A stretch of DNA of 64,000 nucleotides from Tenrec ecaudatus (GCF_050624435.1 NC_134535.1:129508731-129572730); one strand, 5' to 3'. Positions 25,365-35,965 are shown, counted from the first letter of the stretch. Notes: a model not told the origin generated them from the letters alone. Made by a program: numbers and translations.

Positions 25365-25830
25365 CCTGCATCAGACCTCGTTAAATTGCTGAAGCGCAAG
25401 GACGGCACTTTGAGGGTGAAGGTGCGCCTGCCCCACGCCAAAGTCTTTTCCATCACCCCATAGGCGTATGCAAGTTAGACTTTGAATAAGGAAGACCGAA
25501 GAGGGATTGATGCATTTGACTCAGGGTGCTGGTGAGGAATACTGAAAGCACCGTGGATTAGCACAAGAACAGACAAATCTCTCTGGGAAGAATCGTCCTT
25601 CGAACTGAGGATGGTAAGACTGCATCCCATGTACACTGGACTTGGGATCAGGAGAGACAGTCCCTGGAAAAGGACACCATGCTTGGTAAAGCGGAGGGTG
25701 GATGGAAACGAGGAAGACCCGCGAGGAGACGGACTGACACAGCGGCCGCCACAATGAGCTCAAACACAACCATTGTGAGGCTGGTGCAGGAGCAGGCGGG
25801 AGTTCCTGTGCTGTGCGCTGGAATTGACAC
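25365..25830 (+). repeat. RTE (BovB-like) LINE remnant
   Basis: GGGTGAAGGTGCGCCTGCCC, GAATAAGGAAGACCGAAGAG, GACAGTCCCTGGAAAAGGAC, ATGCTTGGTAAAGCGGAGGG and GGCCGCCACAATGAGCTCAA follow RTE order. The C-terminal RT region is decayed. The 223-codon minus-strand frame that overlaps it is its antisense. Confidence 0.75.
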
Positions 25831-28734
25831 AGGGGGGTGGTGACACCATCGCTACGGTCGCTCACTGTCAAAACGGGCAATTCAGTAGGGGCTATTTTAA
25901 CACAATAGAGATGGGCGCAAAACATTAAGGGGGTCCGAGAGAGTGAGGGGCCCCAATGCTCGCTGAAGAGGTGGCCGGTGTGACATTTGCGCGAAGTCTT
26001 CAAAGATGGAATGGGATCAGCAGACAAGGAGCAAGGAGAAAGCAGCAGCAAAGCCCCGTCACCGTGTGCTGGTGAATGGCAGGCCATCTGAGGTTGCGGA
26101 AGCAAAACTTCCCAGCGAGGGAGAAGCAGGGGATGGAGCTGGCAAAGACAGACGGAGGAGGTCAGGACACCTCGTGCCACACTGGGGAGCAAGCCACTAC
26201 CGGGCAGAGAGTCCTTTACATTTTACATAACCGCCAGAGATGAGGGCTGCCAGAGTACATGCCCGTCTCAGCACGCAGTCGGTATTTTTAGATGATGGTC
26301 GTGAAAGGTAAGCCTGAGACGCCGCACAACCCTGAGCAGAGCCAGATGCCCTTATGTACTGAGGCTTCAGAAAACGTCTGACTTTCTGCAGATGAGCCCA
26401 GATGTGCAGCCTCCTAGGCAGTGAGTTGACCCTCTGGATTGGGAGCTAGGGCTGGAGGGTAGAGAGGAGGTGTGGAGAGGGAGGGGGATAGGGAGCAGGG
26501 GAGGAAGCTTGAGTGAGAGAGAGGCAAAGAAGAAAGCGGGAGAGACCAGGGATAGAGCATCACACTGAGAGAAAGTGAGGTGACAGCTCAGATGGGACAC
26601 AAGCTCACTCCAAGCGGGGATCAGGGTGGGAGGTGTGCGCTCGCTCCCTCCCTCCTCAGTGGAGGGGTTTCAGGGAGTGGAACTGGGTTTCTGCTCTGAA
26701 CTCACGCCAGGATTCCAGATATATCTAGACAACTGGTGGGCCTGACCTCAGCAGAAGTCTATTAGCCAAAGAGTTCAAGAACCTCCTGGGAAAGAATCCA
26801 TCCTAGAAGTCAAGGGGACCCAGGCTGATGAGATTGGCCCAGAATGCAGCCTGAGCCCCTGCAGGGCAGAGTCACAAGAACCCCTTCCCCCCCGCCCCGC
26901 CCCCCAGCCGCAGCCGTGCTGGTAGGTGTCTTTGGGATTAGGTAGTCCCACACCAAGACAGGGATGTAGGCAGTCTTCCTTGCTTTCAAGCAGAACATAC
27001 AGCAGCGTTGGCTCCTCGGGGCTCCGGGGACAGAACTGTCATGAGAAATGTAAAGCCATCGGCTCCCAGGCAGATGGTGGCAAGGTCGGTACACTTGGTG
27101 GTTCACAGATGCCCAGCAAGGGTCCAGGACAGGAGCAGTGAGTGTACACAAGCACATAAAAGCCCCCCTCTGGAACTGCAGAAACAAACCGAGGGTCACT
27201 GTAGTGGATTGAAGTTCTGTGTGAGCTCCAAGAAGCAAGACCTAGGGGAACTTGGATGGCTTTGACAGCGGGCTCCTATTAATTGGGTGTCATGAGGAAA
27301 AGATCGTATACGGGCCGATCCGCGTATCGGCTATCAAGATAATTCTTGATTCCTCCTGCTTCTAACAAATCCCATGATCCTCCTCTTCTTCCCATGGTCA
27401 TCTCATACCCATTAAGCCCCATGAGCATCCTCTGCCGTCAGCCACGAGGAATCCATGCAGAAGGGCCTGTTTGAGAAAGCGGGCAGGAGAGGCCAAAGGT
27501 GAAGCTGACGCTCCTGTCTCAGGGGGGCTCACAGACAACCTTGGAGACAAAAGATATCGAGCCATTGAGTACAACAATTAGCTATTTCATGTTAGGATGT
27601 TACGTCTTTCTAAATTTTCTGCGTTAGCCTTTGGAAGAACTCAAAACACCAACCTCTGTGTGAATCACCAAGAAAATGAATTGCTTTCATCACTGGTGAC
27701 TCCCAAAGGGCAGAGTAAGGCAACTGTTACTTTTTGAAAACACAGAAGATTAAAAAACAAAAAACACCAAAACTTAGGTTGTGTGGGTTTTTTTTCCACC
27801 ATCTTCACCTAGAAAGCTCTTCTGAGCCTTTCCCAGGTTCTCAGGCAGTTGCTCCTGTTGTGTTTGGACTTAATCACGTAGCAAACAAGATCCACCAATG
27901 GTAACTCTCCTGGTTGTGGGAAGGGTGTGAAAGGTAGGTGGAGCTAAGTGCCGACAGACCGACTGACCCAGGACTCCGCACGCGCATGCGCGGTGTCCCA
28001 CTGCCACGGAAGACGGCAAGCAGGAACATTTTCCGCATCCTCCTACACTAAATCTTGGCTCCTGCAGAGAGAGTGATTGACAACCCCGAAGGCTGCTGGG
28101 CAACTATTTGAAAGAGGGGTCCGTAGAGAGGCCTCTTCCACCTGTTACCCTGTTCTCTATCACTTCACATCCGCAGGGGTCCCTAAGCCCCAAGACAAGG
28201 GTCAAGTACAAATCTGGTAAACCAAGAAGGCCCAGCAGTTGTCAACCTAATTAGCCTTCAGGAAAAATATATGGCCATATGAGCGCAGCAGCGTTGCTAT
28301 AGAGACGGGCACCGGAGCAGGGCCCCATCACATCACCTGATAAAAATAAGAGGCAGGCTTTTTAATAGAATGAGTTACTTAAGTTTTATATTTAACAGGG
28401 ACGACACCAAGGCTATTACTGGTTTTCAGAATATTTTAGGCATCTGCCTGCCGGCTCCTGCATATGTTAACAGCCATCACAGAACATGTTCTGCGGGACA
28501 GCAGTCAGGTGCTGGAAGCCCACGGGGCTCCCTCCACCCGGGGCAACCAGAGCCGGCCCTGCTGGCATCCAGCCTGCCCTCCCTTCACTGGGGAGGGGTC
28601 CATTCAGAGAAAGGACTGCAGGAGAACCCCGCATTGTTGTGCGGGTGGTGGTGGTGGCGGGCCCTGGGCATGCATTATTCTTGATAACAACCCAAGGGAG
28701 CAACCTAAGGATGTTTTTAAAAAGAGGCCCGGAT
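25831..28734. other. 2.9 kb without a recognised gene
   Basis: Mixed sequence: purine-rich 26450-26580, a C-rich patch near 26885-26910, and CpG-bearing patches at 27300-27340 and 27975-28000. No exon, RNA gene or repeat was confidently found. Confidence 0.4.
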
Positions 28735-28812
28735 CGGTTCGGAACTTTCCCAAAGCCACCCCGCTGCTAAGCGGCAGAGTTGGGAGGCACATTCAGGTCT
28801 CGCTCATCCCAA
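28735..28812 (-). repeat. MIR fragment, antisense
   Basis: CTTTCCCAAAGCCACCCC, AAGCGGCAGAGTTGGGAGG and CATTCAGGTCTCGCTCATCC follow the antisense MIR tail. Confidence 0.5.
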
Positions 28813-30227
28813 TGTCCACACGTGTCTTCAACGACACAGACCACACCGTCTGCAGGACAGACTGCGGAATGAGGGAAATCCAGAGAGCATTTCCCCCCAT
28901 CTTATGGATAGGCAACTTAGGACCGGTCATCAGTTGAGCTCTCATCCAAGGGGCTTCCAAGAAGAGCCTCCCTCCCCACCCACCACCCACCCCCGTGAGA
29001 TGGCTGGCCTCTGTGGATGACTGTTTCTCTGATGAGCCTAAGACAAGAGCTTTTCTTATTGCTGGGAATACATCGAGATTTACATATTTATGACTCAGCA
29101 TGTGCCAACTCGACATTTTCTCGGCGCACAATTTAATTGGTTCAGGATGCCGTACGCACCCCTCACCAGCACTTGTGGCCCAAGTCCCCATCACCATAAA
29201 CAGTAACCGCAGTCACCTGAGCTAGGCCTCCCTCTCCACACCTCCACCCCCCCCCACTGGGAGCCCCTAACAAACATCGGGAGCTATACATTGGCCTACT
29301 CTAGATCCCTCCATGGCAGGTTTCCACAACAGACTCGCTTCTCCTTTCTACCCAGCGTGCTTCTGGGCTACCTCCTCCCCAGGTGAGCACACAGGCAAAA
29401 GCTAATTAGCACACACGGTTCCACATTTAACTTCTCTCTTTGGTGTCCTCATGGCTCTCGTGTAAGTAAAAGCTTAAACACATGACATTGAACTGAAAAT
29501 CAGCTCACAATTTTGTGTGGGAGTATTCGTGACGTCCCTACTATGCAGAGGAAGGCTTCCCTGACTCCTTCCTTCCTCACTCTCTCCTTCTCCTCCCTCC
29601 CTTCCTGCCTTTCATCCTTTTTATTTTTTCCCTCTCTCTTGTTAAAGACAATTTTCAACAAAGGGCCACCCAGTAGACCCTCCTCTGCCCACCAAGTGAT
29701 AGTCTCTCAGTGTCTGTGTGGGAAATGCTGCTGGTGATGCTGAGGTTGGGCCTAGGCCCTGGGGGCAACGGGACAGGTCAGGAAGGATGGGCAAGTACAG
29801 AGCCCAATGTTGAGGGTGTGAGCTGGTACAAGGATGCATGCCCCTCCTCGATCATTGTACCATCTGAAGACTGCAGGAGGTCTAAAGTAGAAATATAAAT
29901 ATACGTCTCAATGGAGAATCTAGCCAAAGCATCCATCCAAATGAGCCAAGGCAGAAGGGCAATTAGACACCATAATCCAGAAGTTGGGAACTCAGAGCAG
30001 AGCAGGAGAGCTGCCATCTGAAGTCACGAACCCCAGAAGAGACCCTGCACCATGGGGCTTGTCCCAGCCAGTGGTGTAGAGTGTTGCTGAGGAAACCTAC
30101 TAGCCAGGGTTGCTCCTCACTGCACAGCCTCCCCCTGCCCACCCCACCCCCTCATTCCCCTTCTAGTCCCCACACAGTCACTGCTGAAAGGCCGGCCACC
30201 AAGAGATTACGACCCGGTCTGGAAGAC
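28813..30227. other. No gene recognised
   Basis: Unassigned sequence with a pyrimidine-rich tract at 29565-29640. Confidence 0.35.
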
Positions 30228-30400
30228 ATCCACTGCCCTCAAGTCTCACAGGACTCATAGTGACCCCAGACAGGGCTTTGGAGACTGAACCCTTTATGAG
30301 AGCAGACAGCCTCCTCTTTCTTCACTGGATCAGCTGGTAGGTTTGAACCCCCAACCTTGCCGTTCGCAGCAGCAGCACTTACCCGTGCACCACCTGGGCA
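30228..30400 (-). repeat. AfroSINE, minus strand
   Basis: CCACTGCCCTCAAGTCTCAC start, GGTAGGTTTGAACCCCCAAC (B box) and GTGCACCACCTGGGC end. Confidence 0.8.
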
Positions 30401-30789
30401 CGTGGGCCTGAGAGTTTTGAGTCCACTCGCCATGTAACCCTTGGGAAGACATAGCGGCTTCTGCATGGCAACGTGCAAGACGTTTGTTTTAAATGACTGT
30501 CACCTCGGTAAGACATGTGACCTCGTTAGAAGCAATTGGGGAAAAGAAAATTAGGTGCAGAAATATTTGTACTAGGGTCAAACTGATGTCCCTTTAGCAA
30601 ATGTTGTCTGCAACTTCGGGAGTTCTCGTGGACATCAAAGGCACTCTCAACACTGTCTGGTGAACAAATCGATTGTTCCGTGCTATCACAATAAGCCTGT
30701 GTGGACTGTGGGCACAGAGAGACTTTGGAGGCCAGCCTGCAGGTCTGACATCGCAAAGAAGGGGACTGGGGACTCGGGCGGTCTTTATA

Positions 30790-30880
30790 AAGTTCTGACT
30801 TGGCCGTTTATGAGCTGGAGTGACTCAGGTAAGTCACTTAACCTCTTTTAGACTTGGCTTCCCCATCTGTTAAGTGGGCA
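30790..30880 (+). repeat. MIR core fragment
   Basis: GTGACTCAGGTAAGTCACTT, AACCTC and CCCCATCTGTTAAGTGGG are the conserved MIR core. Confidence 0.75.
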
Positions 30881-31462
30881 TCACAAGAGCCAGGTGCGGG
30901 CACCAATTCCAGGGAGGAAACTGGCCCGAGGGCTGGATGGACAGCCAGACAGATGAGCACTGCCCTGGCTGGGTGAATCTCATGGCGAGGATGAGGCGCA
31001 GAGGGCACTGGGGGGCTGCCTCGCCTGCCCTCCTTGGAGTCTGAATCTCTGTCTCTCCTCTCCTGCCGACTCAACTCGCTTGCCCTCAAGCCTGGGCTCT
31101 ATGCAAAACTCTCAGCGTGAACTTGTAGGCCGTGGTCATCACCCGCCACCAAGCCTCGGTCCATCCCTGTCCTTACACTTCCCTCTAAATAAGGAAGCCA
31201 GCTCTGCCAGGCCAGGAACTCCTGCCCAATTTGGGTCCGGGGTGGCCTGTCGCCTGTCTCTTCCCCTGGGCCCCCAGCCAGCTCCCCGGACACCCACCCC
31301 ACCCCCAGAGGCTCCCAGCTTACTTCATTCCTGCCTCATGGTTGGAATGACAGTGGCTCCCAGAAACCCAGGGGAGTGCGGAGGGTGCTGGGGGGTCTGG
31401 GGTGGCAGCCAGGCCCAGGGGCAGGTTAATGTTACAGGCCTGGATCAGTGAGCGGGCCCAGT

Positions 31463-31470
31463 TGACGTCA
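31463..31470 (+). promoter_or_regulatory. Palindromic cAMP-response element (TGACGTCA)
   Basis: A perfect 8-bp CREB/ATF consensus lies 317 bp before the FGF6 start codon, inside a repeat-free GC-rich stretch. That placement is consistent with a proximal promoter element. Occupancy cannot be judged from sequence. Confidence 0.5.
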
Positions 31471-31529
31471 GGGTGATGATGGGTGGAGGGGAGGGCCAGG
31501 CTCCTGAACTATTAAGATAGGTCAAATCA

Positions 31530-31537
31530 AATATAAT
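31530..31537 (+). promoter_or_regulatory. FGF6: Possible TATA-like element (AATATAAT)
   Basis: An AT-rich island in GC-rich DNA lies about 250 bp upstream of the FGF6 ATG, just before the GC-rich segment at 31547-31580. If used, transcription would start near 31560. Alternative start sites are equally possible. Confidence 0.25.
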
Positions 31538-31756
31538 CACCTCGGGACTGAGCAGGCGGGTGAGCGCGCGTCCCCAAGCCATGGTCCCTACCAGCCGTGG
31601 CTCAGCCTGGGTCCCTCTGCTCGCGACCCGAGTGCCCGAAGCAGGCTGTGGTTTCATGTCAGCAGTCTTCATCTGCCTTCCAAAAATAAGCCCCTGCCGC
31701 CATGCCGAGGGGAGAAAAACAAGGAGGGCGGTATTTTTAGGGCCATTAATTCTGAC

Positions 31757-31762
31757 CACGTG
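31757..31762 (+). promoter_or_regulatory. E-box CACGTG just before the FGF6 start
   Basis: A palindromic CACGTG lies 18 bp before the start codon. This is the USF/MYC/BMAL1-type E-box, not the CAGCTG type preferred by MyoD. It is probably in the 5' UTR or the proximal promoter. Confidence 0.35.
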
Positions 31763-31779
31763 CCTGAGAGGCAAGGTGG

Positions 31780-32125
31780 ATGGCCCGGGGACAGCGGCTG
31801 TTCCTCACTATGTCCCTGGGAGCAGGACGTCCTCAGGGCACGCTGCAGGCGCTCGTCTTCCTAGGCGTCCTAGTGGGCATGGTGGTGCCCTCGCCTGCGG
31901 GCACCCGCACCAACAGCACATTGCTGGGCTCCAGGGACTGGGGCACGCTGCTGTCCCGCTCTCGGGCTGGGCTGGCAGGAGATATCGCCGGGGTGAACTG
32001 GGAGAGCGGCTACCTCGTAGGGATCAAGCGGCAGAGGAGGCTCTACTGCAACGTGGGCATCGGCTTCCACCTCCAGGTGCCCCCCGACGGCCGGATCCAC
32101 GGGACCCACGAGGAGAACCCCTACA
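31780..32125 (+). CDS. FGF6: FGF6 exon 1 (signal sequence and first beta strands)
   Basis: Encodes residues 1-115 plus the first base of codon 116 of FGF6, a secreted heparin-binding growth factor that acts through FGF receptors and is linked to skeletal muscle growth and repair. A basic N-terminus precedes a hydrophobic stretch at about residues 21-37 that serves as a signal sequence. A sequon N45-S46-T47 lies in the variable segment. The trefoil core starts near VNWESGYLVGIKRQRRLYC, with Cys90. The ATG at 31780 is the first in-frame ATG, because a TGA lies 15 bp upstream at 31765. Its context is weak at -3 (T). A second in-frame ATG (Met11, at 31810) has A at -3 and could give a 198-residue form. 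The donor is CCCTACA/GTGAGT. Confidence 0.97.
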
Positions 32126-32222
32126 GTGAGTGCAGCTGTGGCCCCCGGGGATGCTGGGGGGCTGAGGCGATTTGTTCCTACTCTCCAGGGGAGGGATTTA
32201 TTCCTACTCTCCAGGGGAGTCA

Positions 32223-32420
32223 GCAAACTGGGTGGCTGCTGGGTCATTTTTGACTCACGGTGACCCCTGAGGGTGGCAGTAGCTGGGTGCCAGGGGGCTT
32301 TCTATGTCTGGCTATTCACAAGGGGAGCACCAGCTCTTTCCTCTGAGCCACCTCTGGGTGGATTTGAACCTCCAGCCGTTTGATGAGCAGTAGGCTGTGG
32401 GAACTGCACCACGCAGGGGT
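32223..32420 (-). repeat. AfroSINE in FGF6 intron 1
   Basis: GTCATTTTTGACTCACGGTG, GTGGATTTGAACCTCCAGCC and ACTGCACCACGCAGGGG show a minus-strand copy about 100 bp past the exon 1 donor. Confidence 0.75.
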
Positions 32421-32589
32421 TGTGGAGGAGACAGATACACTATTTACCATGCCTATGAGAATCCCCACCTCCTTAGCTCAGTTTAGTTAGCCCTGCAAGC
32501 GCACTAAGCTTGCATTCCCAGGTCCGAGCATCCCTGGTCAGCACCCCACAGGGCCTCTGTGGCACGAACTGTTTCACTACTGTTGTTTG

Positions 32590-32758
32590 TCATCCATCCA
32601 CTCATAAGAGAGCCCCTCAGAGTAGAACCACCTCCCCTGAGACTTCTGAGGCTGCAATCTTCGCGGAAGCGTGCCATCCCCCTATCTGCCATGGTGGTGC
32701 CCAGCGCCGACCTTTGAATCGCAGGGACGTGCTGGACCACTGTGTCACCAGGGCTCCT
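32590..32758 (-). repeat. AfroSINE in FGF6 intron 1, second copy
   Basis: CAGAGTAGAACCACCTCCCC body and ACTGTGTCACCAGGGCTCC end. The tail part is eroded. Confidence 0.75.
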
Positions 32759-33459
32759 AGGACAGGGTCGGGGACCCATCACCGCCCCCTGGGAACCATC
32801 AGACACCAGCTGAATTTTTCTTCCTCTCCCTTCTCTCAGAGAGGGGACGGCAAGTGGTTTGCAAGGTTTCCAGTGGAGCCACATCGCTCCTGTCCCTTCA
32901 AGCTGTCCCGGGGGCTCAAGGCCCTTCTGGCACCCTCTGACGGGCTGCGGCCTGGACAAGCTCTCCTCCCCAGGAGAGGATGGAGTCCCAGGACACGGTC
33001 AACCACCTTCTCGCGAGGCTGCCGTGTTCCCAAGATTAGATGACTGAGATGTGTTGAAACATAGTGTCTTATCTACTTTAAAACTAGAACAAAAGGCGAA
33101 TCCTCAATCTTTTTTTGTTTTGTTTAGTTTTTGACCCAAGCTAGGGACCAGCGTGAGTCTATCAGGGAAGCCTACATTCAAAGGCCATCTCCACTAGACA
33201 CATGAACAGCCGCCCCACTCCCCAACTCTGGGGCCAGCCCATTCCTGCAGTGTCCACCTTCTTGCCATACACAGACAGGCCGTGGCCGGACTAGCGGCAG
33301 AGGTCTGTCTCCCAGCGTCAGGGGCGAGGGCAGACGACGGAGGGGCCGGCCCTCTGGATGCAGGGGATGGACTTAGATGACCTCTTCCCACGACGCGAGG
33401 CTGACTCTTGCTCTGAACTGCGTTAGCCTCTGGTAACATGGCCCCTGTTTCGTTGTCAG

Positions 33460-33563
33460 GCTTGCTGGAAATTTCCACCGTGGAGCGGGGTGTGGTGAGT
33501 CTCTTCGGGGTGAAAAGTGCCCTCTTCGTGGCCATGAACAATAAAGGAAGATTGTACACCACG
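33460..33563 (+). CDS. FGF6: FGF6 exon 2 (central beta-trefoil segment)
   Basis: This 104-bp exon completes Ser116 across the splice (A from exon 1 plus GC) and encodes residues to Thr150. The peptide runs LLEISTVERGVVSLFGVKSA and continues to GRLYTT. This is the middle of the FGF beta-trefoil and includes the start of the FGF family signature (G-x-L). The acceptor is a pyrimidine-rich CCTGTTTCGTTGTCAG and the donor is ACG/GTGAGT. The reading frame is open and the length matches the constant 104-bp middle exon of many FGF genes. A hAT MITE sits 234 bp downstream of the donor. Confidence 0.97.
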
Positions 33564-33796
33564 GTGAGTCCCGGGCTCGAGGGCGAGGCGCAGACACAGT
33601 GGAAGGGGATGTGGCATCGTGAGCAAGGAAGAGGCTCTTTCTCTAGCGTGAGAAAGGAGGGCACTGTGGAAGGAGCTGAGCAGGTGATCTGTGAGAGGCT
33701 TCCAAACGTTTGAGGGGGAAAAATCCAGTATTTTATATTCTGTTTGCCTACGATTTTTTTTGAAGCCCCCCTAGAATTTAAAATAACGCATTAGTG

Positions 33797-33986
33797 CAGT
33801 GGTTCTCAACCTGTGGGTCGCGACCCCCTGGGGCTCAAATGACCCTTTCACAGGGGTCGCCCAATTCATAACAGTAGCAAGATTAAGTGATGAAGTAGCA
33901 ACGAGAATAATGTTGTGATTGGGGGTCACCACCACCTGAGGAACTGTCTGAAAGGGTCGCGGCATCGGGAAGGTTGAGAACCACTC
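33797..33986 (+). mobile_element. SPIN-like hAT MITE, 190 bp, in FGF6 intron 2
   Basis: Intact element with ends CAGTGGTTCTCAACCTGTGG and AAGGTTGAGAACCACTC, flanked on both sides by CATTAGTG, an exact 8-bp target-site duplication. It has no coding capacity. It lies 234 bp after the exon 2 donor and does not touch the splice site. Confidence 0.92.
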
Positions 33987-34659
33987 CATTAGTGCAAGCG
34001 AGGGGGCTTGAGACTCACACCTCACTGCCAGCTGACACACAGTTAGTTGTGACTCAGCGTGACCTTGCGAGCACTTAACAGAAAGGACACGTCCCATCCC
34101 GCACCACGTTCAAGGCCAGAGCCCAGTTGGAGTCATCCTTGGGACTGTGATGTCAACTGCTCACTGGCTTCCGCTCATTGGGCTCAGTATGACCCCTGAC
34201 ACAGCCTGTCATCCAGGCCCACAAGCTGGTACTGGGAAGGCGAGCCTGTCTTCCAACCTGAGCGGAAAGAGTTCCTATCCATTACCCAGTCTCTGAGAGG
34301 AACCCCTTCCTGACTCTCCCCGCACTTCCCACGCCCTCAGCCCCCTTGGTCATGTTTACACAGGCCCAATAAAGTGGGGGCTGTTTTTACTCAACGCCAA
34401 CACTTTATTGAAACTTCATTCTAAAGTTTTAAGACCTCTGACCTCTGACTCGCTAAGCTGCACCGCATCCTGCCTGTCACTCAGACTCTTGACTAGGCCC
34501 AGCCCCTCCGGGCCTCTGCACACATCACTCCTGGAAGGGCAGGTGCTGGCCCTTGGGTCGACACAACCCACTTCTACATCATTTGCCTGGCTTGTGGTTT
34601 TGAATCCATGCATTCTGGGGTTCATCGCCTTAAAACTTGAAGAAACAGAATTGTTTGGA
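33987..34659. other. FGF6 intron 2 sequence, mostly unassigned
   Basis: Possible eroded SINE pieces near 34015-34070 and 34140-34260 could not be confirmed. Nothing coding was seen. Confidence 0.35.
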
Positions 34660-35010
34660 CAGAAAGGTTGTTGTTCGTGGGTGCCTTCCAGTCAGCTGAC
34701 TCCTCGCAGTCCCTTCTGCACAGAGGGACACGCTGCCCAGTCCCACCCCGTGCGCACTCACTGCTGTGGGAGCCCCTGGTTGCCGCCACCGTGCCAATCC
34801 ATCTTGTCCAGGGCCTTGCTCTTGCCCCTCTACTTTACCCAGTACAATGTCCTCCTCCAGAGATGAGTCTCTCCGGATAACATGCCGGAAGGACATGACA
34901 CGATGTCTCACCAGCCTGGTTTCCGAGGAGCGTTCTGGCTGTACTTCTTCCAAGACAGAACTAAGACTGCTAAAAAGGAAGCCCTCCGAGCAGCCACAGG
35001 GAGCCCTAGG
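34660..35010 (-). repeat. RTE (BovB-like) LINE fragment, antisense
   Basis: On the minus strand a residual peptide of the form SFRHVIRRDSSLEEDIVLGK matches the RTE motif FGHVxRRDxSLEKDIMLGK. The + strand shows CTGTACTTCTTCCAAGACAG. It gives the 163-codon minus-strand frame, which is a LINE fossil. Confidence 0.75.
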
Positions 35011-35904
35011 TTTCTTGACAAGGAGGTTGTGGTGGATCGCCGCATCTCTCCTGAGGACAGACTGAGGCCCTGGCCCGGTGCTGGGTTGCGGAGAAGAGGT
35101 TGCATCAGCCTCTGCCTCCAAATCTTCAGCACAAACGCCAGAAGTGAGACCAATCTCTGGGGCGGTTTACAGGGACTGAGGGGGGATAGATCAAAATCAG
35201 TAGGTTGGCAGCGTTTTGTGGACTGGCCCCATCAACATCTTATCGGCCACACGCTAAAGACACGGATTCCCGGGGACTTCCCCTGGAGTGTTTCATTCAC
35301 TAGGGCTGGCACAGGGGCCTGTAGGTCAGCCTTGAAGCATGGGTGGGTTTGGGGAGCACCAGGCTGCCTAACCCCTAGAGGGCAGAGAATCCGCTCATCC
35401 TGGGTGTTCCCCTCCCCTGAGCATCCTCTGAGTGTTGGGCAAGAGGAAGCAAAGCACTGAACTTGGAAGGCTCACACAACAGTTTCCTGGACAGCGGTGG
35501 AGACAGCAGAAGAGCGCCTAGGCCCCAACCTTCGCTTCAGGAGGGCAGTCCCCTCTGTGGGGTGACTGGAAGGTGTAGGGTCCTCCACAGCCCCTTCTCC
35601 CCAGTGCCTGGAACCCACTGGGCTGATGAGCCCTGGGATCTGGGGAGATGGCTTTGGGACCCTCTTGGGTTTGGAGTTAGGGTCTGGGTTGAGGGGGGTT
35701 TGTTTGGTTTTCTGCAGGGAAGCCTGCTGGAAGGAAGTAGGCATTTAGATAACCCTTCTTACAATTCCCCCTGAATCAGAATCTCTGAGGGGTGCAAATG
35801 GACAAGTGCTTGGCTCAGCCCCTCAGGTCCAGCCCACTGGGAAGAAAGAGGTCCCTTGAAGGAAAACTGGGTGATGTGTTTCCAACAAATGACAGCCGGG
35901 ACAA

Positions 35905-35965
35905 CCTGGCCCTGCATAAACGGGGTCGCCATGAGTTCCAATTGACACCATGGAACCGTGCTTGA
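35905..35965 (+). repeat. RTE/AfroSINE 3' tail stub
   Basis: CGGGGTCGCCATGAGTTCCA and GACACCATGGAACC, the shared terminal segment, followed by a short G run at 35970. Confidence 0.5.

Larger units (their letters stand above)
30906..31779 (+). promoter_or_regulatory. FGF6: Repeat-free FGF6 5' flank and probable promoter
   Basis: About 0.9 kb of GC-rich, repeat-free DNA lies before FGF6 exon 1. It contains a consensus CRE, a TATA-like AT island, an AT-rich GTATTTTTAG stretch (31734) close to a MEF2 site, and a CACGTG E-box next to the start codon. Absence of insertions in a window this rich in SINEs suggests constraint. The transcription start is unknown. Confidence 0.45.
31581..32129 (+). other. 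Upstream ATG frame overlapping FGF6 exon 1
   Basis: An ATG at 31581 in strong Kozak context (G at -3, G at +4) opens a frame of about 183 codons, out of frame with FGF6. It runs across the FGF6 start and would stop at 32127, two bases past the exon 1 donor, so a spliced transcript would read on into exon 2. Its arginine/proline-rich composition looks like GC-rich shadow coding. Its possible importance is as a translational brake, if the transcript starts upstream of it. Confidence 0.3.

Noticed and set aside
25521-26192. 223-codon minus-strand frame
   Set aside because: About half lies antisense to an RTE LINE fossil and it has no recognisable domain. Chance open frame.
31870-32247. 125-codon minus-strand frame over FGF6 exon 1
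   Set aside because: Shadow of a GC-rich exon on the opposite strand. No independent evidence.
33763-33781. TTTTTTTTGAAGCCCCCCT, similar to the end of the 80-bp MITE at 22591
   Set aside because: Only one end was found and there is no inverted partner at the right distance.
34630-35121. 163-codon minus-strand frame
   Set aside because: It contains the RTE motif HVIRRDSSLEEDIVLGK and is a LINE fragment, not a host gene.
34882-35460. 192-codon + strand frame
   Set aside because: Begins antisense to the RTE fragment and continues through unassigned intron sequence. No family features.
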